Below are positions 17,827 to 27,530 of a stretch of DNA of 64,000 nucleotides, in pieces. Source of the stretch: Mangrovimonas futianensis (GTDB lineage Bacteria > Bacteroidota > Bacteroidia > Flavobacteriales > Flavobacteriaceae); assembly GCF_021245805.1 (NCBI RefSeq), contig NZ_JAJJNF010000004.1, forward strand, positions 346,777 through 410,776. Direction: 5' to 3'. Under the pieces are notes generated by a model. It ran no database searches. It had not been told where the DNA came from and was given only the letters and a program-made list of their open reading frames with translations. Position 1 is the stretch's first letter; each line of letters starts with the position of its first letter. The translations under genes were made by a program, and so were the position numbers.

Positions 17827-18852
17827 TTATTTTTTATCGGCTTCAAAATTCAAGGGAAGGCTATCCCCTATTCTTTGATTTGCAAAATATCCGGTAAACA
17901 TGACTGCGTCTGCGGGCATATGGTTTCCAAATTCATCCACGTAAAAAATATCCTCTTTAGTGGTTATGGATGATTGGTTGTTAAAATTATTGTTGTAAAC
18001 AATCAGAAGCGGTTGTTTAAAAATCTTTATTTCCTTGATATTCGTTTTATCAGTATCAGAAACTGCAAAAACGCCCGTTTGAGCGATTTCTGTTTTTTTA
18101 TAGAAAATTCTGAAGCCTTCCTCATGAAGCTTCCCTTTTACCAAGGACCTCATGAAATGTAATGAGGAACCAAAATAGACCTCTTTTCTTCGGTTTATAA
18201 TTTTCTTGGAACCATCCCAGTTTTCATCGGTTTGATAATAGGACGTCCCAGCGTAATAAACTGAAATAGGAAATACTTGTCCGAAGGTATCATTTTTCTC
18301 ATACTGAATGTTGAAATCCTGAAGATCATAAGATATCCTGTATTTCAATCTTTTGTTCTCGATAATCAATGGTTCTTTGGAGGATGCCACTAACTGGTTA
18401 CTTTTTCCAAGGTATCTGAGTATTAAAGCATCTTCATTCTTAATTTCACAGGAAAGAGCATTTTCACTGTTTCCCAAAAAATACCTTTTAAAAGCCTGAA
18501 GCTTTTGCTTTCTTGTCCAACCATCATTAAAACTGAGATTGACTTCGTTCAAGGAAGCGACATTTTCAGTTAATTGAATTTTTAAAATAGAGCCTGGCTT
18601 GTATTCTTCCATGACTACCTTTTCGTAACCAATAAAAGAAATGATCAAGGCTGATCTTACCGATTCATCTATATTCAAGGAGAACTCTCCCTTTTCATTA
18701 GTAGTAGTGCCAATTGTAGTATTATCAAAATATACACTAGCACCTTCTAAGGGCTCACCGGTTTCTGAATCAAAAACAACTCCTTTGATATCCTGAGAAA
18801 AACCTACAAGATGTAAAAAAAAGAAAAGAAGAAATAGTTTATTGATTCTCAT
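17827..18852 (-). CDS. Secreted carboxypeptidase-regulatory-like domain protein
   Basis: 341 residues from the ATG at 18852; the longer frame would start upstream but lacks a signal peptide. Signal peptide about 1-19 (HLVGFSQ), then a CarboxypepD_reg-like beta-sandwich (DIKGVVFDSETGEPLEGASVYF ... TTTNEKGEFSLNI) at about 20-100, the same domain that fronts TonB-dependent receptors. No plug or barrel follows, so this is a stand-alone periplasmic or surface protein. The start overlaps the stop of the upstream acyltransferase gene by 14 bp. Confidence 0.85.
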   Translation of the reverse strand: MRINKLFLLFFFLHLVGFSQDIKGVVFDSETGEPLEGASVYFDNTTIGTTTNEKGEFSLNIDESVRSALIISFIGYEKVVMEEYKPGSILKIQLTENVASLNEVNLSFNDGWTRKQKLQAFKRYFLGNSENALSCEIKNEDALILRYLGKSNQLVASSKEPLIIENKRLKYRISYDLQDFNIQYEKNDTFGQVFPISVYYAGTSYYQTDENWDGSKKIINRRKEVYFGSSLHFMRSLVKGKLHEEGFRIFYKKTEIAQTGVFAVSDTDKTNIKEIKIFKQPLLIVYNNNFNNQSSITTKEDIFYVDEFGNHMPADAVMFTGYFANQRIGDSLPLNFEADKK

Positions 18853-20671
18853 TTTGTTCAGATAACTTGCGTTCCAATTCTTCCTGAAACTCTTCCATAA
18901 CTGGTCTAACCGTACTTTCTGGCAAGTCAGCAATTTTGATATACATCAATCCGTCAACGGAATTGTTAAATAGTGGATCAACATTAAAGGCCACCAACTT
19001 GGCATTTTGCTTGATATACTTTTTAAGAAGCACAGGCAACCTAAGTGCTCCAGGCTCAACCTCATCAATAATTTTATCAAACTTATTTAAATCGGCCTCA
19101 GTTTCATCAAAAACAAAGTCCTTATCCTCATCCTTTAACCTCACCTTAAACTCTTTCTTTGGTCTCACAAATTGTGCCAAATAAGGATCGTAATAATGGG
19201 ACTTCATAAACTCAATCATCAATGATTTTGAGAAATTGGAGAATTGATTACTAATACTTACACCTCCGATGAGGAATTTATGCTCTGGGAAGCGTAAAGT
19301 AGTATGAACAATCCCCTTCCAAAGCAAAAACAATGGCATGGGTTTTTGCTGGTATTCCTTAATAATAAATGCCCTTCCCATTTCTATGGATTCGCTCATC
19401 ATCTTATATAGCTCTGGCTCAAACCTGAACAGGTCTTGAAGGTAAAAACCATTAATCCCATACTCTGCATAAATTTTTGAACCCAATCCCATACGGTAAG
19501 CCCCGGCAATCAATTTAGCATCTGAATCCCATAAGAACATATGGTGATAATAGTCGTCAAACTTATCCAAATCAATCGATTCATTGGTCCCTTCTCCTAC
19601 TTCCCTAAAGGTTATTTCTCTCAGCCTTCCTATTTCACGTAAAATGTTAGGGATATTTTTGGCTGGTGCTAAGAAGACTTCATAATTTTTACTTTGAAGC
19701 AAACGCAGGTCTAATTCCCTTAACTCTTCAACCTCTTTATCCATTACCTCTGGATCTATGGGAGTGGCAATCCTTTTTGGAGGCTTGGGTAGTTTAAGTG
19801 TGGATGAAAAATTGGACAAGAACCTTCCTTTTTCATCAAAAGAGTTAGCCAAAATATAAGTCTTCCTCCTGATAAATTCAGTAAATGAGTCTAATGTTTC
19901 ATGCTCCTTTTGATCTGTAACAGAAATAGGCCTACCTATCCTAACCTTAATAACCCGTCGTTTTTGGGTTAACAATTCCGAGGGCAATTTGGCTGTCCTT
20001 AGTGTATCGCTAATCTTGGAAAGCTTATAAAAAAGTTTACTATTCTTGGCGTGAAAATAAATAGGTACGACTGGAACCTCTGCCTTTTGAATCAACTTCA
20101 TGGCAGACTCTTCCCATGGTTTATCGACCATCAATTTACCGTCTCTATAGGTGGAAACTTCTCCTGCAGGAAATATTCCAAGCGGATGTCCTTCCCTCAA
20201 ATGATTTAGGGCTTGCTTAATACCAGAAATACTGGATTTGGCATCCTTTCGTTCCTCAAAAGGATTCACAGGCATTATAAAAGGTTTCAAAGGCTCAATA
20301 CGATGCAAAAGGAAATTGGCAATGATTCTAAAATCGGTTCTTTGAGTCAACATCAATTTTAAAAGCAAAATACCATCAACACCTCCTAAAGGGTGATTGG
20401 AAACCGTGATGTATGCGCCATCCTTAGGTAATCGTTTTAAGTCCTCTTCTGGAATTTCAAATTTCACCTCAAATTCATCAATAATTTTATCCAAAAATTC
20501 CAAGGAATCCAGATGTGCATTCCTTTTGTAAATTTTATTTAAGGTAGATATTTTTAAGACCTTCATGAGCGTCCATCCAAAAAATGTACCTACAAAACCA
20601 TAGTTGTCAATTTGTATGGCTTTCGCCACTTCTTTTGCGGATACCAATCCTGAATTAAGTTGTTTGCTCAT
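18839..20671 (-). CDS. olsF: Bifunctional OlsF-like aminolipid acyltransferase (PlsC-type + OlsB-type fusion)
   Basis: 610 residues. The N-terminal half is a lysophospholipid-acyltransferase domain with NHPLGGVDG (NHx4D, residues 92-99) and FPAGEVS near 165. The C-terminal half (about 320-530) is a hemolysin/OlsB-type GNAT-like domain (ITFREVGEG ... YRMGLGSKIYAE ... FYLQDLFRF ... MGRAFI). This fusion matches OlsF, shown in Serratia and Flavobacterium to make ornithine lipid: the OlsB-like part N-acylates the amino acid with a 3-hydroxy fatty acid, the other part O-acylates it. The amino acid used here (ornithine, glycine or other) cannot be told. It lies 22 bp downstream of the aspartate kinase gene. 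Confidence 0.85.
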   Translation of the reverse strand: MSKQLNSGLVSAKEVAKAIQIDNYGFVGTFFGWTLMKVLKISTLNKIYKRNAHLDSLEFLDKIIDEFEVKFEIPEEDLKRLPKDGAYITVSNHPLGGVDGILLLKLMLTQRTDFRIIANFLLHRIEPLKPFIMPVNPFEERKDAKSSISGIKQALNHLREGHPLGIFPAGEVSTYRDGKLMVDKPWEESAMKLIQKAEVPVVPIYFHAKNSKLFYKLSKISDTLRTAKLPSELLTQKRRVIKVRIGRPISVTDQKEHETLDSFTEFIRRKTYILANSFDEKGRFLSNFSSTLKLPKPPKRIATPIDPEVMDKEVEELRELDLRLLQSKNYEVFLAPAKNIPNILREIGRLREITFREVGEGTNESIDLDKFDDYYHHMFLWDSDAKLIAGAYRMGLGSKIYAEYGINGFYLQDLFRFEPELYKMMSESIEMGRAFIIKEYQQKPMPLFLLWKGIVHTTLRFPEHKFLIGGVSISNQFSNFSKSLMIEFMKSHYYDPYLAQFVRPKKEFKVRLKDEDKDFVFDETEADLNKFDKIIDEVEPGALRLPVLLKKYIKQNAKLVAFNVDPLFNNSVDGLMYIKIADLPESTVRPVMEEFQEELERKLSEQNENQ

Positions 20672-20693
20672 AACAACAAAAATAGTAAATTGT

Positions 20694-21944
20694 TTATTTA
20701 GTAACTATTTGCACGGTTTCTGGTGTTAACTGCTTTAAAAGCACTTCTTTACCATTCTCCAATTGATTTATCGCAGCATCATTATAATGCCTAATGGTGT
20801 ATAAAGACACCCCTTCATGGTAGTTTACCTTGAATTTTGACTTCAGTTCCTTTAATAACGTTTCAAGACTGTTATAAAGATCATCCACACACACCGAAAA
20901 ACTAATGGCAGAGTTTTGAATCACATCCACCTTCATTTTCTTGTGATGCAACAGCTTAAAAATGTCACTGATATTTTCCTCAACAATATAGGAGAAATCT
21001 AAGGAAGATAGAGAAATTAACACCAAATTTTTCTTGACAATAAAGCAAGGAACATGGGGCTCAATCCCTTGTCCTTTTTGTACTACGGTCCCTTTATTTT
21101 TTGGGTTCATAAAGGATTTTACAAAAAGTGGGATTTCTTTTCTTTGAAGCGGTTGTAACGTTTTTGGGTGAATTACAGAAGCCCCATAAAAAGCTAATTC
21201 TATCGCCTCCCTGTAAGAAATACTCTGCAACAACTTGGCGTTCTCAAAATACCGTGGATCTGCATTCAACACACCCTCCACATCTTTCCAAATAGTCACA
21301 CTACTAGCATTGAGACAATAAGCAAAAATAGCAGCAGTATAGTCACTTCCTTCTCGTCCTAAAGTAGTTGTGAAATTATTGGCATCACTCCCTAAAAATC
21401 CTTGGGTAATATTGAGTACATTTTTCTTTAAACCCTTAGAAATATTAGCTTGGGTAACGTCCCAATTCACTTTGGCATATCTGTAAAAATTATCTGTCTT
21501 GATAAACTCTCTGACATCTACCCAAGTATTTCTCAACCCAATCTCATTCAAGTATTCACTTATTATAGTAGTTGAAATTAATTCCCCAAAACTCACTGCT
21601 TGATCATACACAAAATTGTAATCTGGAGATTTATTTCTTCCGAAGAAATCGCTTAATTCTTGAAATAATTGAGCTACCTTTTTATAAACACTATGCTGTT
21701 CATTTTCGAACAAGTCCAAAAGAATACCGTTATGGTATTTCTTCACCTCCTGAATGGAACTTTGGAATGTCTTTTTACTATGAAAATAATTTTTGACCAC
21801 TTCTTCCAAAGCATTAGTGGTCTTCCCCATCGCAGACACAACAACCAAAGTGTTTTTGTAACCTACTTCCTGTAAAACTCGGACCATGTTTTTGACCCCT
21901 TCAGCATCCTTTACAGAGGCCCCTCCAAATTTAAAAACTTGCAT
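20694..21944 (-). CDS. Aspartate kinase, monofunctional
   Basis: 416 residues. N-terminal kinase domain with KFGGASVKDAEGV at residues 5-17 and TTLGREGSDYTAA near 193-205; the C-terminal ~120 residues are ACT-like (LVLISLSSLDFSYIVEEN). It makes aspartyl-phosphate for lysine, threonine and methionine synthesis. It is 1 bp from the GNAT gene, in a minus-strand operon with olsF. Confidence 0.93.
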   Translation of the reverse strand: MQVFKFGGASVKDAEGVKNMVRVLQEVGYKNTLVVVSAMGKTTNALEEVVKNYFHSKKTFQSSIQEVKKYHNGILLDLFENEQHSVYKKVAQLFQELSDFFGRNKSPDYNFVYDQAVSFGELISTTIISEYLNEIGLRNTWVDVREFIKTDNFYRYAKVNWDVTQANISKGLKKNVLNITQGFLGSDANNFTTTLGREGSDYTAAIFAYCLNASSVTIWKDVEGVLNADPRYFENAKLLQSISYREAIELAFYGASVIHPKTLQPLQRKEIPLFVKSFMNPKNKGTVVQKGQGIEPHVPCFIVKKNLVLISLSSLDFSYIVEENISDIFKLLHHKKMKVDVIQNSAISFSVCVDDLYNSLETLLKELKSKFKVNYHEGVSLYTIRHYNDAAINQLENGKEVLLKQLTPETVQIVTK

Positions 21945-21945
21945 A

Positions 21946-22425
21946 CTACAACTTGGCTAGATAATTTTTTATTCCGTTTTGATTTAGGTGTACCACATCC
22001 CAATCACGCTTTACATCGGCACCTTTACTTTGATAAAAGGAAATGGCAGGCTCATTCCAATCCAACACTTCCCAACTAATCCTTTTTACTCCTAATTCAT
22101 TTCCATGTTGCACCACTTTATCCAATAACTGCGTTCCTATACCATGTCCTCTCATTGATTCTTCTACAATTAAATCTTCTAAATGAAGTACTTCACCCTT
22201 CCAAGTGGAATATCTTGTATAAGTCAATGCAATTCCTACAATCCGTCCTTCCTTTTCAGCTACAAAACATTGAAATTTTGGTTTCGGGCCAAACCCATCA
22301 TATTCCAAATCACTAACGGTAATTTCCACCGCATCGGGTTCTTTTTCAAAAACAGCCAACTCTTTGATGCGTTCCAAAATTTGAGACATATCATTTTTTT
22401 CAGCCTTTCTGATGTGAATCTTCAT
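21946..22425 (-). CDS. GNAT-family N-acetyltransferase
   Basis: 159 residues. The acetyl-CoA pyrophosphate loop is MRGHGIGTQLLDKV near 110-123, preceded by the LEDLIVEE strand; the C-terminal WNEPAISFYQSKGA segment is typical of the diamine/small-amine acetyltransferase branch. It heads the minus-strand cluster GNAT-aspartate kinase-olsF-18852 gene. Substrate unknown. Confidence 0.9.
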   Translation of the reverse strand: MKIHIRKAEKNDMSQILERIKELAVFEKEPDAVEITVSDLEYDGFGPKPKFQCFVAEKEGRIVGIALTYTRYSTWKGEVLHLEDLIVEESMRGHGIGTQLLDKVVQHGNELGVKRISWEVLDWNEPAISFYQSKGADVKRDWDVVHLNQNGIKNYLAKL

Positions 22426-22545
22426 AAATTCTCCTTTATTTTCAAAGATAATCTAAACTTAACCATTTAATCAGATTTTCTTACCACGAAAACGATGTAG
22501 TTGGATAAAAAACCACGATATTTGTTCTAAACTTAATTCATCTTC

Positions 22546-23553
22546 ATGTCAGTAAAGAATCAAACTCTCGGTGAGTTTATTATTGAGAACCAAGCATCCT
22601 TTAAATATAGTTCTGGAGAACTTTCAAGATTAATCAATTCCATTAGACTTGCAGCCAAAGTTGTAAATCACGAAGTCAACAAGGCTGGCTTAGTGGATAT
22701 CATTGGGAGTTCAGGTGAGAACAATATTCAAGGTGAGGATCAACAAAAATTGGATGTTTACGCCAATAATAAATTCATCCACACCCTAACAAACAGAAAT
22801 ATTGTATGCGGTATTGCCAGCGAGGAAGAAGATGATTTTGTTTCCATCAACAGTCAAGATGAAAACCATCAAAACAAATACGTGGTATTGATAGACCCTT
22901 TGGATGGCTCTTCTAATATTGACGTTAATGTCTCTGTGGGAACCATCTTTTCAGTATACCGAAGAGTTACCCCCATTGGCACACCAGTGACCATAGAAGA
23001 TTTTCTACAAAAAGGAGATCAACAAGTGGCTGCAGGTTATGTCGTTTATGGAACCTCAACCATGTTGGTTTACACTACCGGTGACGGGGTTAATGGTTTC
23101 ACTCTGAACCCTGCTATAGGTACTTTCTACCTATCACATCCCAACATGCAATTCCCAGAAGACGGAAAAATCTATTCTGTCAATGAAGGGAACTACATCC
23201 ATTTTCCGCAAGGTGTGAAAGATTACATCAAATATTGCCAAATGGAAGAAGGTGACCGCCCCTATACCAGTAGATATATTGGATCTTTGGTTTCTGATTT
23301 TCATCGTAATATGATCAAAGGAGGTATTTATATGTACCCTAAAAGCTCTACCAGTTCCAATGGAAAATTGAGATTGCTTTACGAATGCAATCCCATGGCC
23401 TTTTTAGCAGAACAAGCAAATGGTAAAGCTAGTAATGGTACCCAACGCATCATGGATATTAAACCAACTGAATTGCACCAACGAGTTCCTTTTTTCTGCG
23501 GAAGTAAAAACATGGTCTCTAAAGTCGAAGAATTTATCAAAAAATACGAATAA
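22546..23553 (+). CDS. fbp: Fructose-1,6-bisphosphatase, class I
   Basis: 335 residues. The metal-binding signature IDPLDGSSNIDVNVSVGTIF is at about residues 114-133, and KLRLLYECNPMAFLAEQANG in the C-terminal part forms the substrate site. It hydrolyses fructose-1,6-bisphosphate in gluconeogenesis. Monocistronic, ending in a strong bidirectional terminator. Confidence 0.96.
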   Translation: MSVKNQTLGEFIIENQASFKYSSGELSRLINSIRLAAKVVNHEVNKAGLVDIIGSSGENNIQGEDQQKLDVYANNKFIHTLTNRNIVCGIASEEEDDFVSINSQDENHQNKYVVLIDPLDGSSNIDVNVSVGTIFSVYRRVTPIGTPVTIEDFLQKGDQQVAAGYVVYGTSTMLVYTTGDGVNGFTLNPAIGTFYLSHPNMQFPEDGKIYSVNEGNYIHFPQGVKDYIKYCQMEEGDRPYTSRYIGSLVSDFHRNMIKGGIYMYPKSSTSSNGKLRLLYECNPMAFLAEQANGKASNGTQRIMDIKPTELHQRVPFFCGSKNMVSKVEEFIKKYE

Positions 23554-23582
23554 AAAAAGCGAGCTTTTAGCTCGCTTTTTTT
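23553..23582. terminator. Bidirectional terminator between fbp and the TerB-like gene
   Basis: AAAAAAAGCGAGC, loop TTTTA, GCTCGCTTTTTTT: a perfect stem flanked by A and T runs, serving the convergent genes on both sides. Confidence 0.92.
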
Positions 23583-23604
23583 ATAATGATATTAGATAAG
23601 TTTC

Positions 23605-24036
23605 TTATCTGTTCATATGTTTTATCTCTTCAATAAACGTGTCCAAATCAACCTCAAGGTGTACCAGCTTTAAAGCTTTGTCAGTAATATACTGAGCATT
23701 TTCAGGATGAAAACCAAGACCTACACATAATTTCTCTAACATACTTACTTGATCTTCTCCTTCAATATGATCTGCCCAAACCATTCGTGCTAAATCATAT
23801 AAACGTTCTAAACGATCGTCATAAGCAAGTGGCGGGTTAATAGGATGTGTTTGGTAATCCTTTAAAATTTGCGTGTAATCGGCTTCACTAATATGAAGGT
23901 TATGAGCTAATCTATCAAGAAACTTCTTCTCTGCATCATTAATCACACCATCGCTCATAGCAATTCTTACAATGGCAGCAAAGTGGTCTTGATTTCTTTT
24001 TCTAAAACCGAAATCAAATAAATCTGAAATAGACAT
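23605..24036 (-). CDS. TerB-like (tellurite-resistance family) protein
   Basis: 143 residues, all helical. Paired acidic motifs typical of the TerB/DjlA-N fold are present: AMSDGVINDAEKKFLDRLA (about 27-45) and ARMVWADHIEGEDQVSMLEKLC (about 88-109). Such proteins are thought to bind metal or act as adaptors; stand-alone copies are common in Flavobacteriaceae without other ter genes, as here. Upstream on the minus strand TATATTTG (24062-24069) matches the -7 consensus. Confidence 0.85.
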   Translation of the reverse strand: MSISDLFDFGFRKRNQDHFAAIVRIAMSDGVINDAEKKFLDRLAHNLHISEADYTQILKDYQTHPINPPLAYDDRLERLYDLARMVWADHIEGEDQVSMLEKLCVGLGFHPENAQYITDKALKLVHLEVDLDTFIEEIKHMNR

Positions 24037-24061
24037 CGTATACTAATTTTTTAAAGTCGTG

Positions 24062-24069
24062 CAAATATA
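24062..24069 (-). promoter_or_regulatory. -7 promoter element of the TerB-like gene
   Basis: Read on the minus strand, TATATTTG fits TAnnTTTG, 26 bp before the ATG at 24036. A TTG 24 bp upstream is slightly far for a -33 element. Confidence 0.45.
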
Positions 24070-24113
24070 CTACTCTTAATAGTTTTTTAAACACAAACTC
24101 TACAACAAAATTT

Positions 24114-24121
24114 TATCTTTG
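24114..24121 (+). promoter_or_regulatory. -7 promoter element of mfd
   Basis: TATCTTTG matches TAnnTTTG 16 bp before the TTG start of mfd. The -33 TTG is not clear. The short distance implies a near-leaderless message. Confidence 0.45.
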
Positions 24122-24137
24122 CATCAAATAAATTGCT

Positions 24138-27100
24138 TTGAGCCACAATACCCTCTCGCAAATCTTTACACAGACTTCGCAAACGCAAAATCTGCAAGCT
24201 GCTATTTCCCAAACCCAAGGAAAAACGCATCTGAAAGGTCTGGTAGGATCTTCGCTATCACTAGTTTTAGCCGAAACCTTTAAAAATGCTGAAAAACCGT
24301 TTCTTCTTATTTTCAATGATAAAGAAGAAGCTGCTTTTCACTTGAATGATTTGGAAATTCTGTTGAATGATAAAGATGTTCTTTTTTACCCTGGAAGTTA
24401 TCGCAGACCCTATCAAATTGAAGAAACAGACAACGCCAATGTACTGCTAAGGGCCGAGGTTTTAAACAGGATCAATTCCAGAAAGAAACCTGCCATAATT
24501 ATCACCTATCCCGATGCTTTATTTGAGAAAGTAGTGACTAGAAGGGAGTTGGAGAAAAACACTCTAAAAGTAGCTATAGGCGAACAATTATCCATTGATT
24601 TTATCAACGAGGTTCTATTTGAGTACAAATTCAAAAGAGTTGATTTTGTGACAGAACCAGGGGAATTTTCCGTAAGAGGTGGAATCGTAGATGTCTTTTC
24701 ATTTTCAAATGACGAACCCTACCGTATTGAGTTCTTTGGAGATGAAGTAGATAGTATTAGAACCTTTGATGTGGAGACTCAGTTGTCAACAAATCAAATT
24801 AAAAAAATCAATATCATTCCTAATGTGGCCAATAAATTCATGGAAGAAACCAGGCAAAGCTTCCTCGAATATATGGCTCAAAAAACGGTGGTTTTCCTCA
24901 ATAATGCCGACCTTCTTTTTTCAAGAACCGATGCTCTTTTTGAAAAAGCCAAGGAAGCCTTTGAAAAACTTTCCAAGGACATCAAACATGCCCAACCAGA
25001 GGAATTATTTTGTCATTCCAAATTACTGAAACAGCAATTATTGGATTTTAATTTGGTTGAATTTGGAACATCATCTTTGTTTTCAAACCAAGCAGACCCT
25101 ATTCTATTCAACACGTCACCACAACCCTCCTTTAACAAACAATTTGATTTGTTGATTGAGAATTTGGATGAATATCATCGAAAAGGGTACACCAATTATA
25201 TTGCCTGCGTCAGTGAGCAACAGGCCAAAAGATTTCATGATATTTTTGATGACATCAGTGCCCAAAACAACCAAGAGATAGAGCAAAACATTCATTACAA
25301 AACCATTGTACTCTCTCTATACCAAGGATTTATAGATCATGACAATAAGATAACCTGCTACACAGACCACCAAATCTTTGAGAGGTATCATAAATTCCAC
25401 ATCAAAAATGGCTATGCAAAAAAGCAAGCCATTACATTAAAGGAATTAACCAATCTGGAAATTGGGGATTATGTCACCCATATTGACCACGGAATTGGAC
25501 GCTTTGGAGGGCTTCAAAAAATTGATGTCGAGGGCAATAAACAAGAAGCCATCAAATTAATTTACGGGGAACGGGATGTTTTATATTTGAGTATCCACTC
25601 TCTTCACAAGATTACCAAATTTAATGGCAAGGATGGGAAGCCTCCTAAAATCTATAAATTAGGTAGTGCTGCTTGGAAAAATCTTAAACAAAAAACTAAA
25701 ACGAGGGTAAAAGAAGTTGCTTTTAACCTGATAAAATTATACGCCAAACGAAAGCTTAAAAAAGGACACCAATACAATCCAGATAGCTACATGCAACATG
25801 AGCTAGAGGCCTCGTTCCTTTATGAGGATACTCCAGACCAAAGTAAAGCCACCGCCGATATTAAAATGGACATGGAAAGCGAAAGACCTATGGACCGTTT
25901 GGTATGTGGTGACGTAGGATTTGGAAAAACAGAAGTAGCAATCCGAGCTGCGTTTAAGGCTGTGGATAATGGCAAACAAGTAGCCGTTTTGGTTCCCACA
26001 ACCATCTTAGCCTACCAACATTACAGAACATTTAAGGAACGCTTGAAAGACTTCCCGGTTACGGTAGATTATGTAAACAGGTTTAGAACAGCTAAAGAAA
26101 AACGAACCACCCTAGAAAAGTTAGAAAGTGGTGAAGTAGATATCATTATCGGCACCCATCAACTGGCCAACAAAACCGTAAAGTTTAAAAATCTTGGTTT
26201 GCTGATTGTGGATGAAGAACAAAAATTTGGAGTCGCAGTCAAGGAAAAATTAAGAACCTTAAAGGAGAACATTGATGTGCTAACCTTAACCGCAACCCCT
26301 ATTCCAAGAACACTTCAATTTAGCTTGATGGCCGCCAGGGATTTATCGGTAATTACCACACCTCCACCAAATAGATACCCCATTGAAAGCCACGTTGTCA
26401 GGTTTAATGAAGAAACCATAAGGGATGCTGTTAGTTATGAAATTGAACGTGGTGGGCAAGTGTTTTTTATTCACAACCGTATTGAAAATATCAAGGAAGT
26501 GGCAGGCCTCATCCAAAGATTGGTTCCAGATGCCAAAGTAGGTGTGGGACACGGACAAATGGATGGTAAAAAATTGGAAAGCCTCATGCTTGCCTTTATG
26601 AATGGTGAATTTGACGTTTTAGTCAGTACCACCATCGTAGAAAGTGGTCTGGATGTGCCTAATGCCAATACCATATTTATCAATAACGCCAACAATTTTG
26701 GACTCAGCGACCTGCATCAAATGAGAGGTCGCGTGGGACGAAGCAATAAAAAAGCGTTCTGTTATTTCATCACACCAGATTATTCGGTGATGACCGAGGA
26801 CGCCCGAAAACGAATCACAGCCTTGGCACAATTCACCGAATTGGGAAGCGGATTCAACATCGCAATGAAAGATTTGGAGATACGCGGTGCTGGAGATTTG
26901 CTAGGTGGTGAGCAAAGTGGTTTTATAAATGAAATTGGTTTTGATACCTATCAAAAAATATTGAACGAAGCCATTGAAGAGTTAAAAGACAACGAATTCA
27001 AAGACCTCTATCAAGACGACAAAAAACCAAAACAATATGTGAAGGAAGTCACTATTGATAGTGATTTTGAACTGTTATTCCCAGATGACTATGTCAATAA

Positions 27101-27506
27101 CATTACCGAGAGGTTAAACCTTTACACCAAACTCAATGAGATTAAAACAGATGATGAGTTAGAAAAATTTGAAACGGAAATCATTGATAGATTTGGCGAT
27201 ATGCCGACCTCCGTTTCTGATTTGTTTGACAGTGTTCGTTTAAAATGGCTGGCTGCCAAATTGGGACTGGAAAAAGTAATCATGAAAAATGGAAAACTTG
27301 TAGGTTACTTCATCAATGACCAAAAAAGCGGCTTTTATCAAAGTGAAGGATTTACCAAACTATTACAATTTGTGCAAACCCATCCAAGAGCCTGTAAAAT
27401 GAAAGAAAAACAAACAAGAACCGGATTGCGATTGTTATTGACTTTTGAAAATATCAAGAGCGTCAAACAAGGGCTTTCAGTATTAAAACCCATCTTGGCT
27501 CAATAA
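24138..27506 (+). CDS. mfd: Transcription-repair coupling factor Mfd
   Basis: 1122 residues, near the usual length. UvrB-like N-terminal region, then the RNA-polymerase-interacting (CarD-like) domain at about 435-500 (LEIGDYVTHIDHGIGRFGG), then RecG-type helicase motors with Walker A GDVGFGKTE near residue 590 and a DEEQKFG box, and the C-terminal TRCF domain. It pushes stalled RNA polymerase off lesions and recruits UvrA. Translation appears to start at TTG 24138, since no ATG lies before the first conserved segment. Confidence 0.97.
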   Translation: MSHNTLSQIFTQTSQTQNLQAAISQTQGKTHLKGLVGSSLSLVLAETFKNAEKPFLLIFNDKEEAAFHLNDLEILLNDKDVLFYPGSYRRPYQIEETDNANVLLRAEVLNRINSRKKPAIIITYPDALFEKVVTRRELEKNTLKVAIGEQLSIDFINEVLFEYKFKRVDFVTEPGEFSVRGGIVDVFSFSNDEPYRIEFFGDEVDSIRTFDVETQLSTNQIKKINIIPNVANKFMEETRQSFLEYMAQKTVVFLNNADLLFSRTDALFEKAKEAFEKLSKDIKHAQPEELFCHSKLLKQQLLDFNLVEFGTSSLFSNQADPILFNTSPQPSFNKQFDLLIENLDEYHRKGYTNYIACVSEQQAKRFHDIFDDISAQNNQEIEQNIHYKTIVLSLYQGFIDHDNKITCYTDHQIFERYHKFHIKNGYAKKQAITLKELTNLEIGDYVTHIDHGIGRFGGLQKIDVEGNKQEAIKLIYGERDVLYLSIHSLHKITKFNGKDGKPPKIYKLGSAAWKNLKQKTKTRVKEVAFNLIKLYAKRKLKKGHQYNPDSYMQHELEASFLYEDTPDQSKATADIKMDMESERPMDRLVCGDVGFGKTEVAIRAAFKAVDNGKQVAVLVPTTILAYQHYRTFKERLKDFPVTVDYVNRFRTAKEKRTTLEKLESGEVDIIIGTHQLANKTVKFKNLGLLIVDEEQKFGVAVKEKLRTLKENIDVLTLTATPIPRTLQFSLMAARDLSVITTPPPNRYPIESHVVRFNEETIRDAVSYEIERGGQVFFIHNRIENIKEVAGLIQRLVPDAKVGVGHGQMDGKKLESLMLAFMNGEFDVLVSTTIVESGLDVPNANTIFINNANNFGLSDLHQMRGRVGRSNKKAFCYFITPDYSVMTEDARKRITALAQFTELGSGFNIAMKDLEIRGAGDLLGGEQSGFINEIGFDTYQKILNEAIEELKDNEFKDLYQDDKKPKQYVKEVTIDSDFELLFPDDYVNNITERLNLYTKLNEIKTDDELEKFETEIIDRFGDMPTSVSDLFDSVRLKWLAAKLGLEKVIMKNGKLVGYFINDQKSGFYQSEGFTKLLQFVQTHPRACKMKEKQTRTGLRLLLTFENIKSVKQGLSVLKPILAQ

Positions 27507-27530
27507 TTGAATCAACTTAAAAAAAGACTT

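Noticed and set aside
23605..24036. A tellurite-resistance (ter) gene cluster
   Set aside because: Only a single TerB-like protein is present; no terC, terD or terZ homologue lies nearby.
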